From the NCBI GenBank assembly GCA_013400155.1, contig VXBM01000337.1:1-64000 (forward strand): DNA of 64,000 nucleotides. The letters are read 5' to 3'. This DNA comes from Helopsaltes ochotensis. Lineage: Eukaryota > Chordata > Aves > Passeriformes > Locustellidae. Shown in pieces: positions 23,101-35,100 of the stretch. Below the pieces are notes generated by a model, which saw only the letters and a program-made list of their open reading frames with translations, searched no databases and had not been told where the DNA came from. Both the position numbers and the translations under genes were made by a program. Position 1 is the first letter of the stretch. Every line of letters begins with the position of its first letter.

Positions 23101-26100
23101 TAACACTTCCATGGGCAAACTGGCCCCATGTACAATCTGTAGCACTCAGGTTCAAAGCCTCTTTTCACAAATCAAGTCAAAGATACATCACAAACAACCC
23201 TAAATGAACTTACTTTGAGCTCTGGGCAATTAGTTGTACACTCAATCCTTTTCTCAACTCATTTCATTCCTATAGTCATCCTGATCCAAGATTCTTTAAA
23301 GCCAGTGGAAGGACAGCCAGCAAGTGGCCTTGGTTTTGATCATAGAAAAGAAAGATTATGAAAGTCTGGAGGGCTGCTGAACTCTCTTGGCTCCTTTGGA
23401 CAGAAAATTTTTAGTGCAGAGCCGGTCGCCTTATAGGGTCTGAACCCTTATTTATGCCAGATGCCAGTTTATGATACTGGTTACACAGATTAAAGGAATG
23501 TGTCAGATCAAATACGGAGGGAAACTCAGGTGACAAACCTAAGGCCACTAAAGTCTTTTAGGAACGTTAAAATTCTAGCATTCCCAGTGATGAACCCTAA
23601 TTGTGTTTGGAAATTACAGGCCATGGACTTCAGGCAAATGCATCAAACTCATAGAAAGAAAATATCCATAAACTGATTACAATAAAAGCATATCTGACAA
23701 GTACATTTTCACTGCCAAAGCCAATAGCAGTATGCACAATAATCATAGAAACAAGGGAATTGTACTTCAGAAAGTTCTCACAGATTGAAAAAAGCTCCAA
23801 GTGCTGTTCTTAAATATTATACTAAATCTTTACTACCAATAGCTTTCAGCATCTTCACTTTATAAGGCTTTGGAGACTTTAAAGCTCTAATTACAACATC
23901 CAGCATGGATAATCCAGTAGTATTTTCTGACGACCAGCATTAAAAGACCACATGCCTGTGTCCTTAACTTTGGAGCTTGGCAGAGGGATGGACATAATTC
24001 AAATACTGTCTGCTGGTGGTTCTGCAGCAGGTAATCCCGGGTCTCTGGATCTCTCTTTGTACAGCAATTGGCCACAGACTGTAAGGGGATTTACAGGAAC
24101 TTTATAGCTCAGCATTCTCAGCTGAAAAGTTGAATCATTCATCAAAAAGAAAGAGCAATTGTGTTTATATGGCAAACAAATCCCTTGCTGGATGCTCAAG
24201 AGTCCTGTTACTCAAGGAAGTTGAAGGGAAAAATTCCTGATTTGGTTTGGTGGACTTCCCTGCCTGCTCCTAGGAGCTGCTGGAGCTGAGGCTCTCCTCT
24301 GAGAGCAGCTTTGTGCTCTGGCTGATTTTAATGAAGGACTAACACTATCAAGAAGAGCTTAAAATCTGAGGAGCTGAGCCTTGTGTTACCAGCACTGTGT
24401 CACTGTGGCCTAGAGCAGAGCCAGGCAAGGGTGGCACAGGCTGAGGGCACTTGAGGAATTAATGAGGTTCACCCAGTGATTTTTCCTACCCATTATGGTC
24501 AAGAAGCTTTTTAAACTCTGCCCGGAGGATGCTGCAGTAATTCTGCAATGTTGACACTGGAACTGGGGGAGGGAGGGAAGATTTTTTGACATTAGCATAT
24601 TCTTAATTAACATCGATGGCACAGAATAAAGACATTGCATGACTTTTTAAAAGCCACTGGTAGAGAGATAACAGTGGTGTTACAGATATTTACACAGCTC
24701 AAAACCCAATTTTTAGACAATGTTCAAAGGCTAGTGGTTTCAGTCTGCGGTCAAAGTATGCAGGTGGTAAATCACTCAGGTTTTGCCCAGCATTNNNNNN
24801 NNNNNNNNNNNNNNNNNNNNNNNNNNNNNNNNNNNNNNNNNNNNNNNNNNNNNNNNNNNNNNNNNNNNNNNNNNNNNNNNNNNNNNNNNNNNNNNNNNNN
24901 NNNNNNNNNNNNNNNNNNNNNNNNNNNNNNNNNNACCTGTGATTATTTGTCTCAAGCTACTAGTTCACCTTTGGTGTAGGACATTAATTTCTTGTTTAGC
25001 TGGGTTAGTAGAAAACCCCAGTGTAAAGCCAGCCATTTCTGTTTGACACAGGGATGGAGAGGATCAGAGACATTTGCACCTTATAAAGGATAACACTTCT
25101 TCCAAGCACATTGTGAATGCCTGCTCGTTGTGCGGAGTGAGAACAGATTAAGATGAAACTTCCAGATGAGAAAGACACAGATAAAACCTGCCAGTTTCAC
25201 TGTGCAGGAAAGTGCTGGTGTGTCTCACTCAGAGAATCATCTGAGAGCGGGAGACGCTATCTGCTTTTCTCACAAACTGGAAGAGAAGAAGAGATTCTCC
25301 TGACCCTCACTTGTCATTTTCGTACACATCAGGACACTAATTATCACCAGGAATCTGGACACTTGTCACCTGGCTGCCGCATCCCAACCAACGTTTCATT
25401 CAAGCTGTCACTTACTCCATGGGAGCGCAGCTGTGTATGTCCCGGCAGGTCTGACTCTTCCCATCGAGGGTGGCCAGGTCCTGACCTGAAGCTTTACTGG
25501 CTTCTGGGGCCTAAGGAGGGATCCTTTTCCATATACTGCCTCTGTACAAACACATGCTTAGGGATGCAAGATCTGAAAATTATATTATTTACGGGAACAT
25601 AGAAGATGAGATTATGTTTGTTCCTTTTCCTTCTTCTTTATGAACACTGTGCTAATAAACTTGGTTTCTTGGTTCCCTCAGTGTCATCACTCTTCATATC
25701 TTTAGAATAAAACAAATCATCAGGCAAGAAGTCTTTCTTTCTTCATATTCATAAGAATTCCTGTCCAGTTCACCTGACAGACCTGTCCATTTCCAGAGGT
25801 ATTACCAGCAAATGAATCACACCTGTACTGCACAGTACAGAGCCTGAGGAAATTAATTCTGCACTTCGAATACTAAAAGATGGATTTTTCTATTCTATAC
25901 TTCAATTTACAGAAATTTCAATTATACAAAATTTCAATTTACATAAATGTACAAAATCCAATGTATTTTCATTCTAAAATAGCAAAACAAAAATTCCCAT
26001 TAAAATACCCAGTAGTCTAAGTAGGATGGAAGAAAAACTACTGGATTTAACTGCTCATATCCAATCATAAGCTTGAAGAAGAAATTCAGAGGTTTGTAAA

Positions 26101-29100
26101 AGGAACGAAATAGCAAATCCAGTTGCTTTAAAATAAGCCCTGTCAAAACATCTCATTCTAAGAACAGCTGCTTAATAAGACTTTTTTTTAATGATACTCT
26201 TCAGGAATGTAAGCAGAACACAACACATTACTGGTATAAATTTTTATTTATTGTGAACATCTGCCTAACAATATCCTAATGAAACTTTCCTACAAGAAAT
26301 GCTGCTGGCATATGAAGAGAGACTTGGTGCCTATTACAGCTGTACTGGAACAAACTTGGAGGCTGTTGAATTTGTGTTCTGAGAGTGATGCCATGCTTTC
26401 AGGAATTTTTCTGATTACTCATTCCCACAGCAAAACAACAGCACCAAGAGTAATAACAGAATAGAAAATTTGGTGGAAACAACTGAGCGCTCATATATAA
26501 AGTAAATCCTATTTAAGCTCCTATTTAAGGCTGACTGAGGATGTAAAGTAATGAAGATACAAGACGCTTACTTTGAACTCTCAAGTTGCCAGAGAATTTA
26601 TTTCTTGAAAGCCTAGAGCAAGAATTACTAAAAATATTGTATTCTCAGCCAATAATGTCTAAATTCTTTTCAATCTTAACCTTTCTTGATTGCTTGACCT
26701 TCACAATGCCACTTAGATGTTTTCTACTGAAAAGACGCCTAACAGGTAAGCAATTTCTTCTCAACCACTCAGCAAGTCAATGTTCAAGCGGCCAGGAACA
26801 TACCCCAGGTCTCCTGCCTCCAGACTGCTGGCTGTACCCCTAGAAAATCACCCCAGGGTAATTCTGACCCAGCTCTGACACTGAGGTAAGCCTTTCAATG
26901 TGCACACAGAGAGAAGAACTTCTCACCTTCTACAGAGTGTGAAATGAATTGAATAATTAAGTTTTTAAAGAAAACCGCTTCTCTGGTCTAGCTTTGACAA
27001 GCACCATCTCACTCAGAATTGCCTGAAACAGTATAAAACTTGTTTCGAACATGTTTTAATAATAATTTAATATTAGCTGATTCCAAAATGGAAACAGACA
27101 GTGTTTTACAATCACTTGTGAGACACACTTCCTTCCTGGAACTGCAAATTACACAGCAAGTTTTGCAATTCCAGCCAGTTGAACTCCTACAGGGGCATCA
27201 TGCCAAATTCACACTCAACCACAACTCTGCCCTTCCCAGCACAGTATCCTGTGAAACATTGATATCAATGCTGAAGTCTTCAGTTTCAAATGCATTTCAC
27301 AACAAATACAGCATGAAGTACACCCCAAGTGACCTTCTTCCTATAAATTATAAGTTAAACAATGAAAGTTTTATTTAAACTACAAAAAAATTGGTTACAA
27401 GTTTGCAGCTAGAGTGCCAGGACTTCTTTTAGCAAATGGCCTAAAATTATATTTAGGGAAATATTTGTATTCATTATTAACATGTGAGTGCTTGGAGCAC
27501 TCTGGTCTCATTTACAGCAGATAAATCTGGCTTTCTTCATCACTTGCTTCCAGTTTTTTTTTCTTCCTTCCCTCAGGAGTGGATGGCTTTATGATCAGCA
27601 ATGGTCTTTTTAGGACTTTGAGAAACACATGCTGTGAACTACACAGACACTTTTCAGGGAGGAATTAGAAAACTCAGAAATCAATCAAGGCTTGGATATT
27701 TGACAGGCATCCCAGGATAACCTGAGGACTGGAAAAGGCCAAAGTGCTTAGAAGTATAATGGAAGGGAGAGAGAGCAATCAGGAGCTGGCTAAGAAAACC
27801 AGACAGCCAAAGGCTCCTGTCAGGAATGTCTGAAAAAGCCAGTGCTCACTGAAAGCTGGATGTATCAGTGGGTTTTTATGTTACTTTAATCCCTCTTTTT
27901 TGAATAGCCTTTTCTTCTTTGTTATAAGCAAGAATCCCTTGAGCTTGTGTGGGGTTACCTACACCCATCATCAGGGACTGATGGAGACAAGGAATGCTGG
28001 AATAGACAACCTGTAATCCAGGGCTTAGCTGAAGGCTGAGGAAATCAAGCTATACCACATAAGGAAGGAAAAAGCACAAGGTCCCATTCCCAATGGAGAG
28101 CTACAAGGAAAAAAAAAAAAAAAAGCAGGGGGAGGGGGAGGAAAAACAGCACATGATCCTAGCACTGTAATTTCACAAACCATCGTACAAGACCAGGAAG
28201 GCATGGAGGAGTGTTGGTTTTCTGGTATTTATGTTTAGTTCCCAAGTGCCTGCCTACACTGATTGGTGAAAGTGCCACCTTTAAATATTGGGGTTTCTCT
28301 CTGGAAATGAACAAGTGAATAGACTTGCTGATGCACAGAGACCATAGCTACAATTCCTCCATTTGTGGAAGATGTTCTGTGAATGCACTGTGTGGCCAAA
28401 TTTAATGAACGTGTCCCTAAAGCACAGAGATGCTTAATGTCAAGGTAGGCATTGTGTTATTTTCCCTTCCAAGCAGCTTTGTCAGATACAGTTAAAGATT
28501 AATATCAAAAAAATAGCCCTCAGGAAGAATTTTGGCCTGCTTTCCCCCACCTAACTCACAGTATATTTAAAGCACTATGGATAAAGCACTACATCCATCT
28601 GGCAGCTAATATAGAACTTCAGGGCAGAAATTATGGCTCCATGAACAAGTTGGGATGTCTGGCTGATTCTGGAAATGCACAGGAGTTTCTGCAAGGTACA
28701 GAGGTGATGGACCAGGTGTAAAACAATGATTTACTGTGGCAGTCCTGTGCAACAAGCAATACCAAAGACATGAAAGAAACAGATTATAAAGTGTTATTCT
28801 GTTGCTTTCTTGAGAAACTATGAACAGTGGAGAGGGCACCTATTTCAATCCTAGCCAAAATCAAAGAAGATTTCTGCAATGCAAAGCAGGAGCAGTCACT
28901 TAAAAATATAATGCTATTTATATATTTATGTTCTTCAGTTTCTTTGACTTGAAGCCTGTTATCTAAACCCTCCATCCCTCACAACAAGAGCTGCAAAAAG
29001 TCCACTTTTTTGGGTATCCATTCTGTCTTGAGTTTGGACTATTTTCCTTTATGTTTCACTTTGCAATACAGCTGCTGGAGTTAAGAGATTGGATGACTAT

Positions 29101-32100
29101 GTAGCAGCATAACTTGAATTCTCTGTCTAGTATTTCATATCTCTGTGCTCCTTTTGAATTCAATTCTTTTCCACATCTCTTCAGCTGTGGGTAACAGATC
29201 AAGTTCAGCATTTTTTCAACAGCACAAAAATCCAGATACTCCAAGTTAAAGTGTTCACCTTCCCCACTCATACATGGATGCATATAATTTCTGCACTCCT
29301 GGGTGATGAATGAATCAACTGTCTACAGTGCAGACACAAGCAGAGTTATTGAATGACTTTTCCTAAAGAAAATATACTCTTAAACTTCATCACAGTTGCT
29401 TTCCACGACAAGCACCCCCAGGGTGAGACACTGTCAGCCTATTTCATCCTTTGGGTATCAGGCTGAAGGTGTCACTGACATCAAGTGTTGCCCTGATGAA
29501 AGTCCTTAGATATATGGTTGTCTGCTGCTATTTGAGCATTTACTGCTGGTTGTAGTTTCTGAGTCACAGATTTTGCTGTAGGCAGGGAAATACCACTGTA
29601 GTCAGAGCTATTAAAAAGCAGGCTATCAATATGTCCTGTGTTAACATTAACTCAGTTAACCTGGATGATCTCTTTGGCAGTTGAGCAATATTTAATTTAT
29701 TCCCCCTCCTGCCTGCAACCTGAGTAGGTACAACCCTAAAACAGAATCCTGGTATCTACCTCACTTAATTTCTCAATACCACAGAGTTTCATAACTTGCT
29801 TGTATTGCAGCCCTCTGCTCCCTCTACAGGACTTCTCTCTGTTGGAGATGTGCTGCATCAACATTATCATCCCTGAGGATGCACATCAGTCTGTCATGTT
29901 GGAAGTTATCTGAAGCCTTCTCAAAGTCAGCAGAGAAACACAGAGAGAAATCCATTTGTACCACTGAATAGCATCTCAGGCTTAGGATTGCTTACTTCAT
30001 CCTGTCTCCTGAACATAACTGATTACAGGGTGACTTCTATCCTTTTTTCTCAGGGTGTTGCTCTATGTTCCTTCAAGAATTTAAAAGTTTTTAAGTGCCT
30101 AGTTTATCAGACAGACAGCTCGGTGTCACTGTTCCTGACATTAGGAATTGTTATGGAAGCATGTAGATCTGTGAAGCTTTTCTTCAAAGTGTCCCTGCAC
30201 GTAGCTGGTTACAAAGTTTCAGCTATTTTGTTTCCAACTATTACAAGGCTGTGGCTTTTCATCTGTAATATCACCCTCTTCTGTCATACCCTTTACTTTC
30301 TAGGGTCTAAGTCAGAATTAACAGCCCCTCTCTAAGACTGTCTATCCCCAGGCCTATGAGAAGAAAAATTTTAAAGCTCTGTTCTGTTTTCTGACCTGTC
30401 TTTCCTGAGTATTTTTTTTCTCTCCAGCATAATTTGTTGGTTTTGATTTTCATCTGGCTAATCCCTTTTTATTCTCCAAGAAATCTCCTGGTGCCCAGGT
30501 AAGGGGGGTTGGGTTCCCTTGCACTTCTGGCTTTGTTGTAAAATTTCTTAATTCCTTCCTTCTCCTACCTTTCTTCCACAGTTTCTATAATTTTCAGAAT
30601 CCTGTCAGTACCTTTATGGTTGTTTAGCTTTGTATCTTTTCATCTACCCTCACAACGAGGTGCTTTTATATTCCAGAGTTCAGAAATACCTTCAGGATTT
30701 TTCTGTGGTTTTACTCTCTTCTGTTTATTGAATCTCTCCTTTGAAGTCTATTCCTCATGTTTGTTTCATTTTTATTTCAAAGCTACCTACAAAAATTTGA
30801 AATTTTCTATTTTACCTTCTTTCAAGTTTAACCTCAGCTAGAGAATCTGCTGGTCCCAGAAAGCAGAATGAAGTTTTGATATTGCAATATATTTGATTTC
30901 TTGCAAGACCAGCTTTTCTGTTCAGCTGGGATGATGCTGAAACAAGACATTCTAGATAACAGGATCATGTCTATTGTTTGCAAATTGAATCAACCTGTTT
31001 TCCCTTTTACTCTTAAGTACAAAGCCAGGAATTCCCAATGACACTATCCATACAACTGCTTTATTTTCTGGCACTATAATCAAATTCTTCTACCCCTTCC
31101 TCTCTTTATCTGCTTCCCTTGCCACTCCCCACCCAGTTCTTTATAAGAACTATTCCTTACATCTCCTTGGAAAATTTCCAGAGGGCATGAAAAATTAAAA
31201 TACAGACTCCAGATGGCAAGGAATGTAATCATATGCAGATCATGTTCCCAAAGTACTCACAGCCAAGGTTTCTTTTTTTTCAGTTTGGTTTGGGGTTTCT
31301 TGGGTTCAGGGGTTTGGGGGGTTTTTGTTTTTTTTTTTTTTTTTTTTTTTCTCAAAATCTGTGTAATATCTTAATTCACTTTAAAGTAACATATCATAAA
31401 CATTTCCTAGTTTTAAATGTTTCATTTCACAGAGTTCCATACAGGTGTGTTTTCAAGTGTTCTCCTCTGATGTTTTTGGAAGCCATTTGATTTATTTTAC
31501 AATTAATATTTATACCCCCTGTGGTATTCTTCATTCTCATTAATTCTGCACCCATGTTTTGCATATCAGATTTTACAGAAGGCAATCACTAACTTGTATC
31601 AGTTTCTACAGATGGATAATTAACCCCAAACTGGTAATTTTAAAATCACATTAAAAAATCTAAAGCGCATTTTCCTTCAATTTCCTTGGAAATGTCTATT
31701 GAGTTTCAGTACAAAAGAAGGTTTAAAAAGTTTCTGCATAATTGTGGAAGTCCACTAGAAAAAAAAAGAAAATTAAGAAAGTTAAAGAAGAAGAAAATTC
31801 AGTGCGAAGATTCTTCATCTTATCCTCTAAATGACTGTAAAATTTTCTAGAACTTGTAAAACAACACCGTTTCCTTTGCTGTCCTCTGATATCACTCAAC
31901 CATTTCAACTGAAGCCACCCAAATGATTCAGCTTGAGGCAGACACTCAGAAATCAATACAAATGTTTTAAATCTGGCCAAGGTACAAGCATTTAAGAAGA
32001 AGATCTGGTACCAGCAAACACTTGGCCATCTGAGCTAGAGGCATCCCTTTTTGCCAGAGCCAGAAGCCCTGCCCTGGCCAGAAGCAGCTGTTTCTGAGCA

Positions 32101-35100
32101 GTCACTGCTCAGCTCTGCACTGCTGGCTGCACAGCACTGCCAGGTGACACCGTTCCTGTGCTCTGCTCCGACTAAAGCAGCACTGATTTCACTTACCAGA
32201 AAAAAGCTTCCTTCCTTAACAGCAAAAATTAGTTTCTCACCCGAGCTGTGAGCTCTGCTCCCCGGTATTGAGGGTAAGGCTGGGAAGGCTTAGCCTGATG
32301 TGCAATAGGAGCTGCGTGGTCCCTGGTGTGACCTTCTATTTAAATAGAGCTACAAACCCTTCATTCAGAATTTATTTGCCCTAACAAAGGGGGAAAAATT
32401 CACCAGATTGATGTGAAGCATTTTTGTGACAACACACAAATTTAGGAAATCCCTTCTGTGGAGGCTTCAACAAGAACATACATCTAAATGAGGAAGCTGT
32501 AGGCAGCATTGTTTATAGGAGAATAAAAGCTCTCAAATGGTTTGCTGTAGCTTCCTAGCAGTCATTTGCTTTTAATCATTACCATATTAAAATACTGAGC
32601 AGGAAATGTCATTACAATGCATTTTTAATTGAACATGGAAAGAAATAAATGGAATTAATTTGTTATTTGCAGATTTCCTCTGTGAAAAATACTGCATGGA
32701 GAGATTACACTGCACACATAAAAAGAACGCTGAAAAATGAGCTTGACATTGGAATGCAAGGTGGAGAATAAAAAAAATTGCAGGGAAGGAATTTTGTCCA
32801 CTAATTAAGAGTAGTGGATTGTAACAAGATTCCTGGAGACGGGCACTCCTTGCATAAATCACTTGAACAAGCACTTCCAAACAAGGGCATCTCGAGTTGA
32901 TTTACCCTACCTGGATTCATTCTGAAGATCACTGCCCACCGGCTGAAGCAGCCCTACAGCAGAGTTCACAAGGGGAGCTATCAGGAGTGACCTTTCAGTG
33001 CTGCTGGAAGCTCTCTCTTCTCCCCCAAAGCTGAGCAGAACCAGCTCTTGCAGGTGGTGTGCTCCAGACTTGGTCTCCTGTGGGTCACTTAACAAGCGCA
33101 CTGATGGGGTGCCCACATGAAACCGCCATGGGAAGTTTTGGCATTTAAAGAGAGCAGTAAGAAAGTGATTCAAGGGGAGGCTGAATGGAAATCAGAACTG
33201 AGGAGGCCTCCCCGATGGAGGAGGTCTGGCCCACACCGATCCCCCCATCACAGATCATCATAGTTGAGTGGGGGTGATAACTTTTGATGTGTCATTTAAA
33301 ATGTAGAGCTGTCAGGGCAGAAGTTCTTGCCTCATGTTTTAAATTATCAAGAAAAAGAGCCAATGAGCACATGAGTTTTCTCAGGTATTTTGATAGCAGC
33401 TGGGATGCTCACCTGTGTTAAGTGACAGTATGACACAACGTTTTCTGCTTCACACACTTGAGTTTCATACTCTTATCTTTCTAACTGACGAATTGTCATT
33501 ATTATCAAATCAGTTATATTGTTTAGATTAAGCCTAACAGGGCCCTTGTGATTTCTAATGCATTTTCCATGCTATAAACAACAACAAACAAGCCTTCCAA
33601 AAATGGCTTACATAGAGCTGATTGACGATTAATCTTTCATGGTGAGCTAAATAAACAAACAAAAAAATCATCTTGTTTTGTCATTCCAAAATTGCAATGG
33701 CATTTTTGAATTTTGGAACTTGAATTGTCAGCTAAAAATAAGGATCATTTAATTATCTTTGTGCAGTTTATCACTTTATTGATGCTTTTGGCAAATTTTT
33801 GCACTTCCAGAATGCTTAGCATTTAGTTCAGTGACATAAGCATTACATATGAATTACTCTAATTGCTTTTAGCTAAATTCTACATATAGAGAGCTTCCTT
33901 ACAGGCTTGAAATAGAACAAAAAATTTAGTTCTTCTAGGGGAATGAAATGCCGAGGATGTATTTGGATTCTCATGGCTCCCTAGGATGTTTCATTCAAGA
34001 TGTGAAGATGGAGGAGGGTAGTTTATGCAGTTGTGGCAATGTATGGAGCAATCCATCTGGTGTCACTGTGTTAAATGTCTGGGATGCAAGCACAAATGCA
34101 CTACAACACCCTCCATCCCAGCTCTAGTCACAGAGTATTCCTTTTGGCTCGGCAGGATCTACCTGCTTCACACTGAATGGTTTTTATGTTCCTCATCAAT
34201 AGATCGGCTCAGTTGTTTTAGTTGTCAATCCTTCTTTAAGGTTAACTACTATGAGAGACAGCGAATACTCGGGTGTGCAGCACCGTGTGGTGCTGAATAA
34301 TGACTGCAGCTGGCACAGCCCAAACTAAGAGCTTCTGTGGGGTATTTTTTAGCTGATCATGGAAATCTGTCCATATGTGAAGGAGCTCTGACCATCTGCA
34401 CAGGAAGGCGAGTTATGTAACCTCTTCAGCGTTCCGATCAGAAAGGCAGCAGAGAGTTCGCATTTTAAAGGCAAAGCGATCATTAGGAGCTTTCCCTCTT
34501 GCACTTGGGGCACTGCGAGAGCAAACACTGCTTGGGGAACACGGGGAGCTGAGGGGGCAGCGAGGCACAGCAGGCTGCACACAGCGGAACCCACGGGGCT
34601 CTGCACAGCCTGCGCAAACATCGCCGAGAGCGGAGCCGCGGCTACGGCCCTGGGGGAAAATCACAGAGAGCATGCAGATCTCGCAGACTGGAAAGAGAAA
34701 CAAACAGTAAGACATTTACCTTCCACATCAAGGCACCTAGGTGGGCTATCTGACCAGATAAGGTTATACATGCACTCAAGGATCTCTGCCCCTTCTAGTT
34801 TATATCCAGGAAAGCACTGATAATACACCACTGTTCCTACGGGGAAGGAGGCCCCGAACTCAGATATGTTAATGTAACTATGAGGAAGAACCAACGGCCT
34901 CAGGCAACCTGCAAATTAAGAAGAGGGAGGTTTCTTTTATTATCCAGTGCTTATCTCAGTCATCTTCACGCATCTCAGTTTCAGTTTCTAAATTGAGGAG
35001 TGTGATATTTTTCATCCTCTCCACTATGAATGGCATGTCTGCACGATCTGCCTCAGATATATCTGCCTCATTATCCCGTTTCAAACCCTTTTGTTGTTTA

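Larger units (their letters stand above)
20741..34719 (-). other. SUSD4: SUSD4 intron CCP3-CCP4 (14 kb)
   Basis: The largest complete intron in the window, from donor GTAAAT at 34719 to the acceptor at 20741. It contains the assembly gap (24795-24934), a poly-A/G-rich tract (28109-28142), and a G-rich block followed by a 23-base T tract (31292-31350). Several AT-rich, TAAT-rich blocks (21105-21300, 32560-32680, 33480-33900) look like candidate conserved noncoding elements. The 149-codon plus-strand ORF at 25153-25602 has no recognisable domain and I do not call it a gene. Confidence 0.85.

Noticed and set aside
24635..25046. Two ORFs crossing the N run
   Set aside because: They remain open only because N was translated as X.
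25153..25602. 149-codon plus-strand ORF as a gene
   Set aside because: No recognisable domain, signal peptide or splice partner, and it lies inside a SUSD4 intron on the other strand. A single open stretch of this length is expected by chance in 64 kb.
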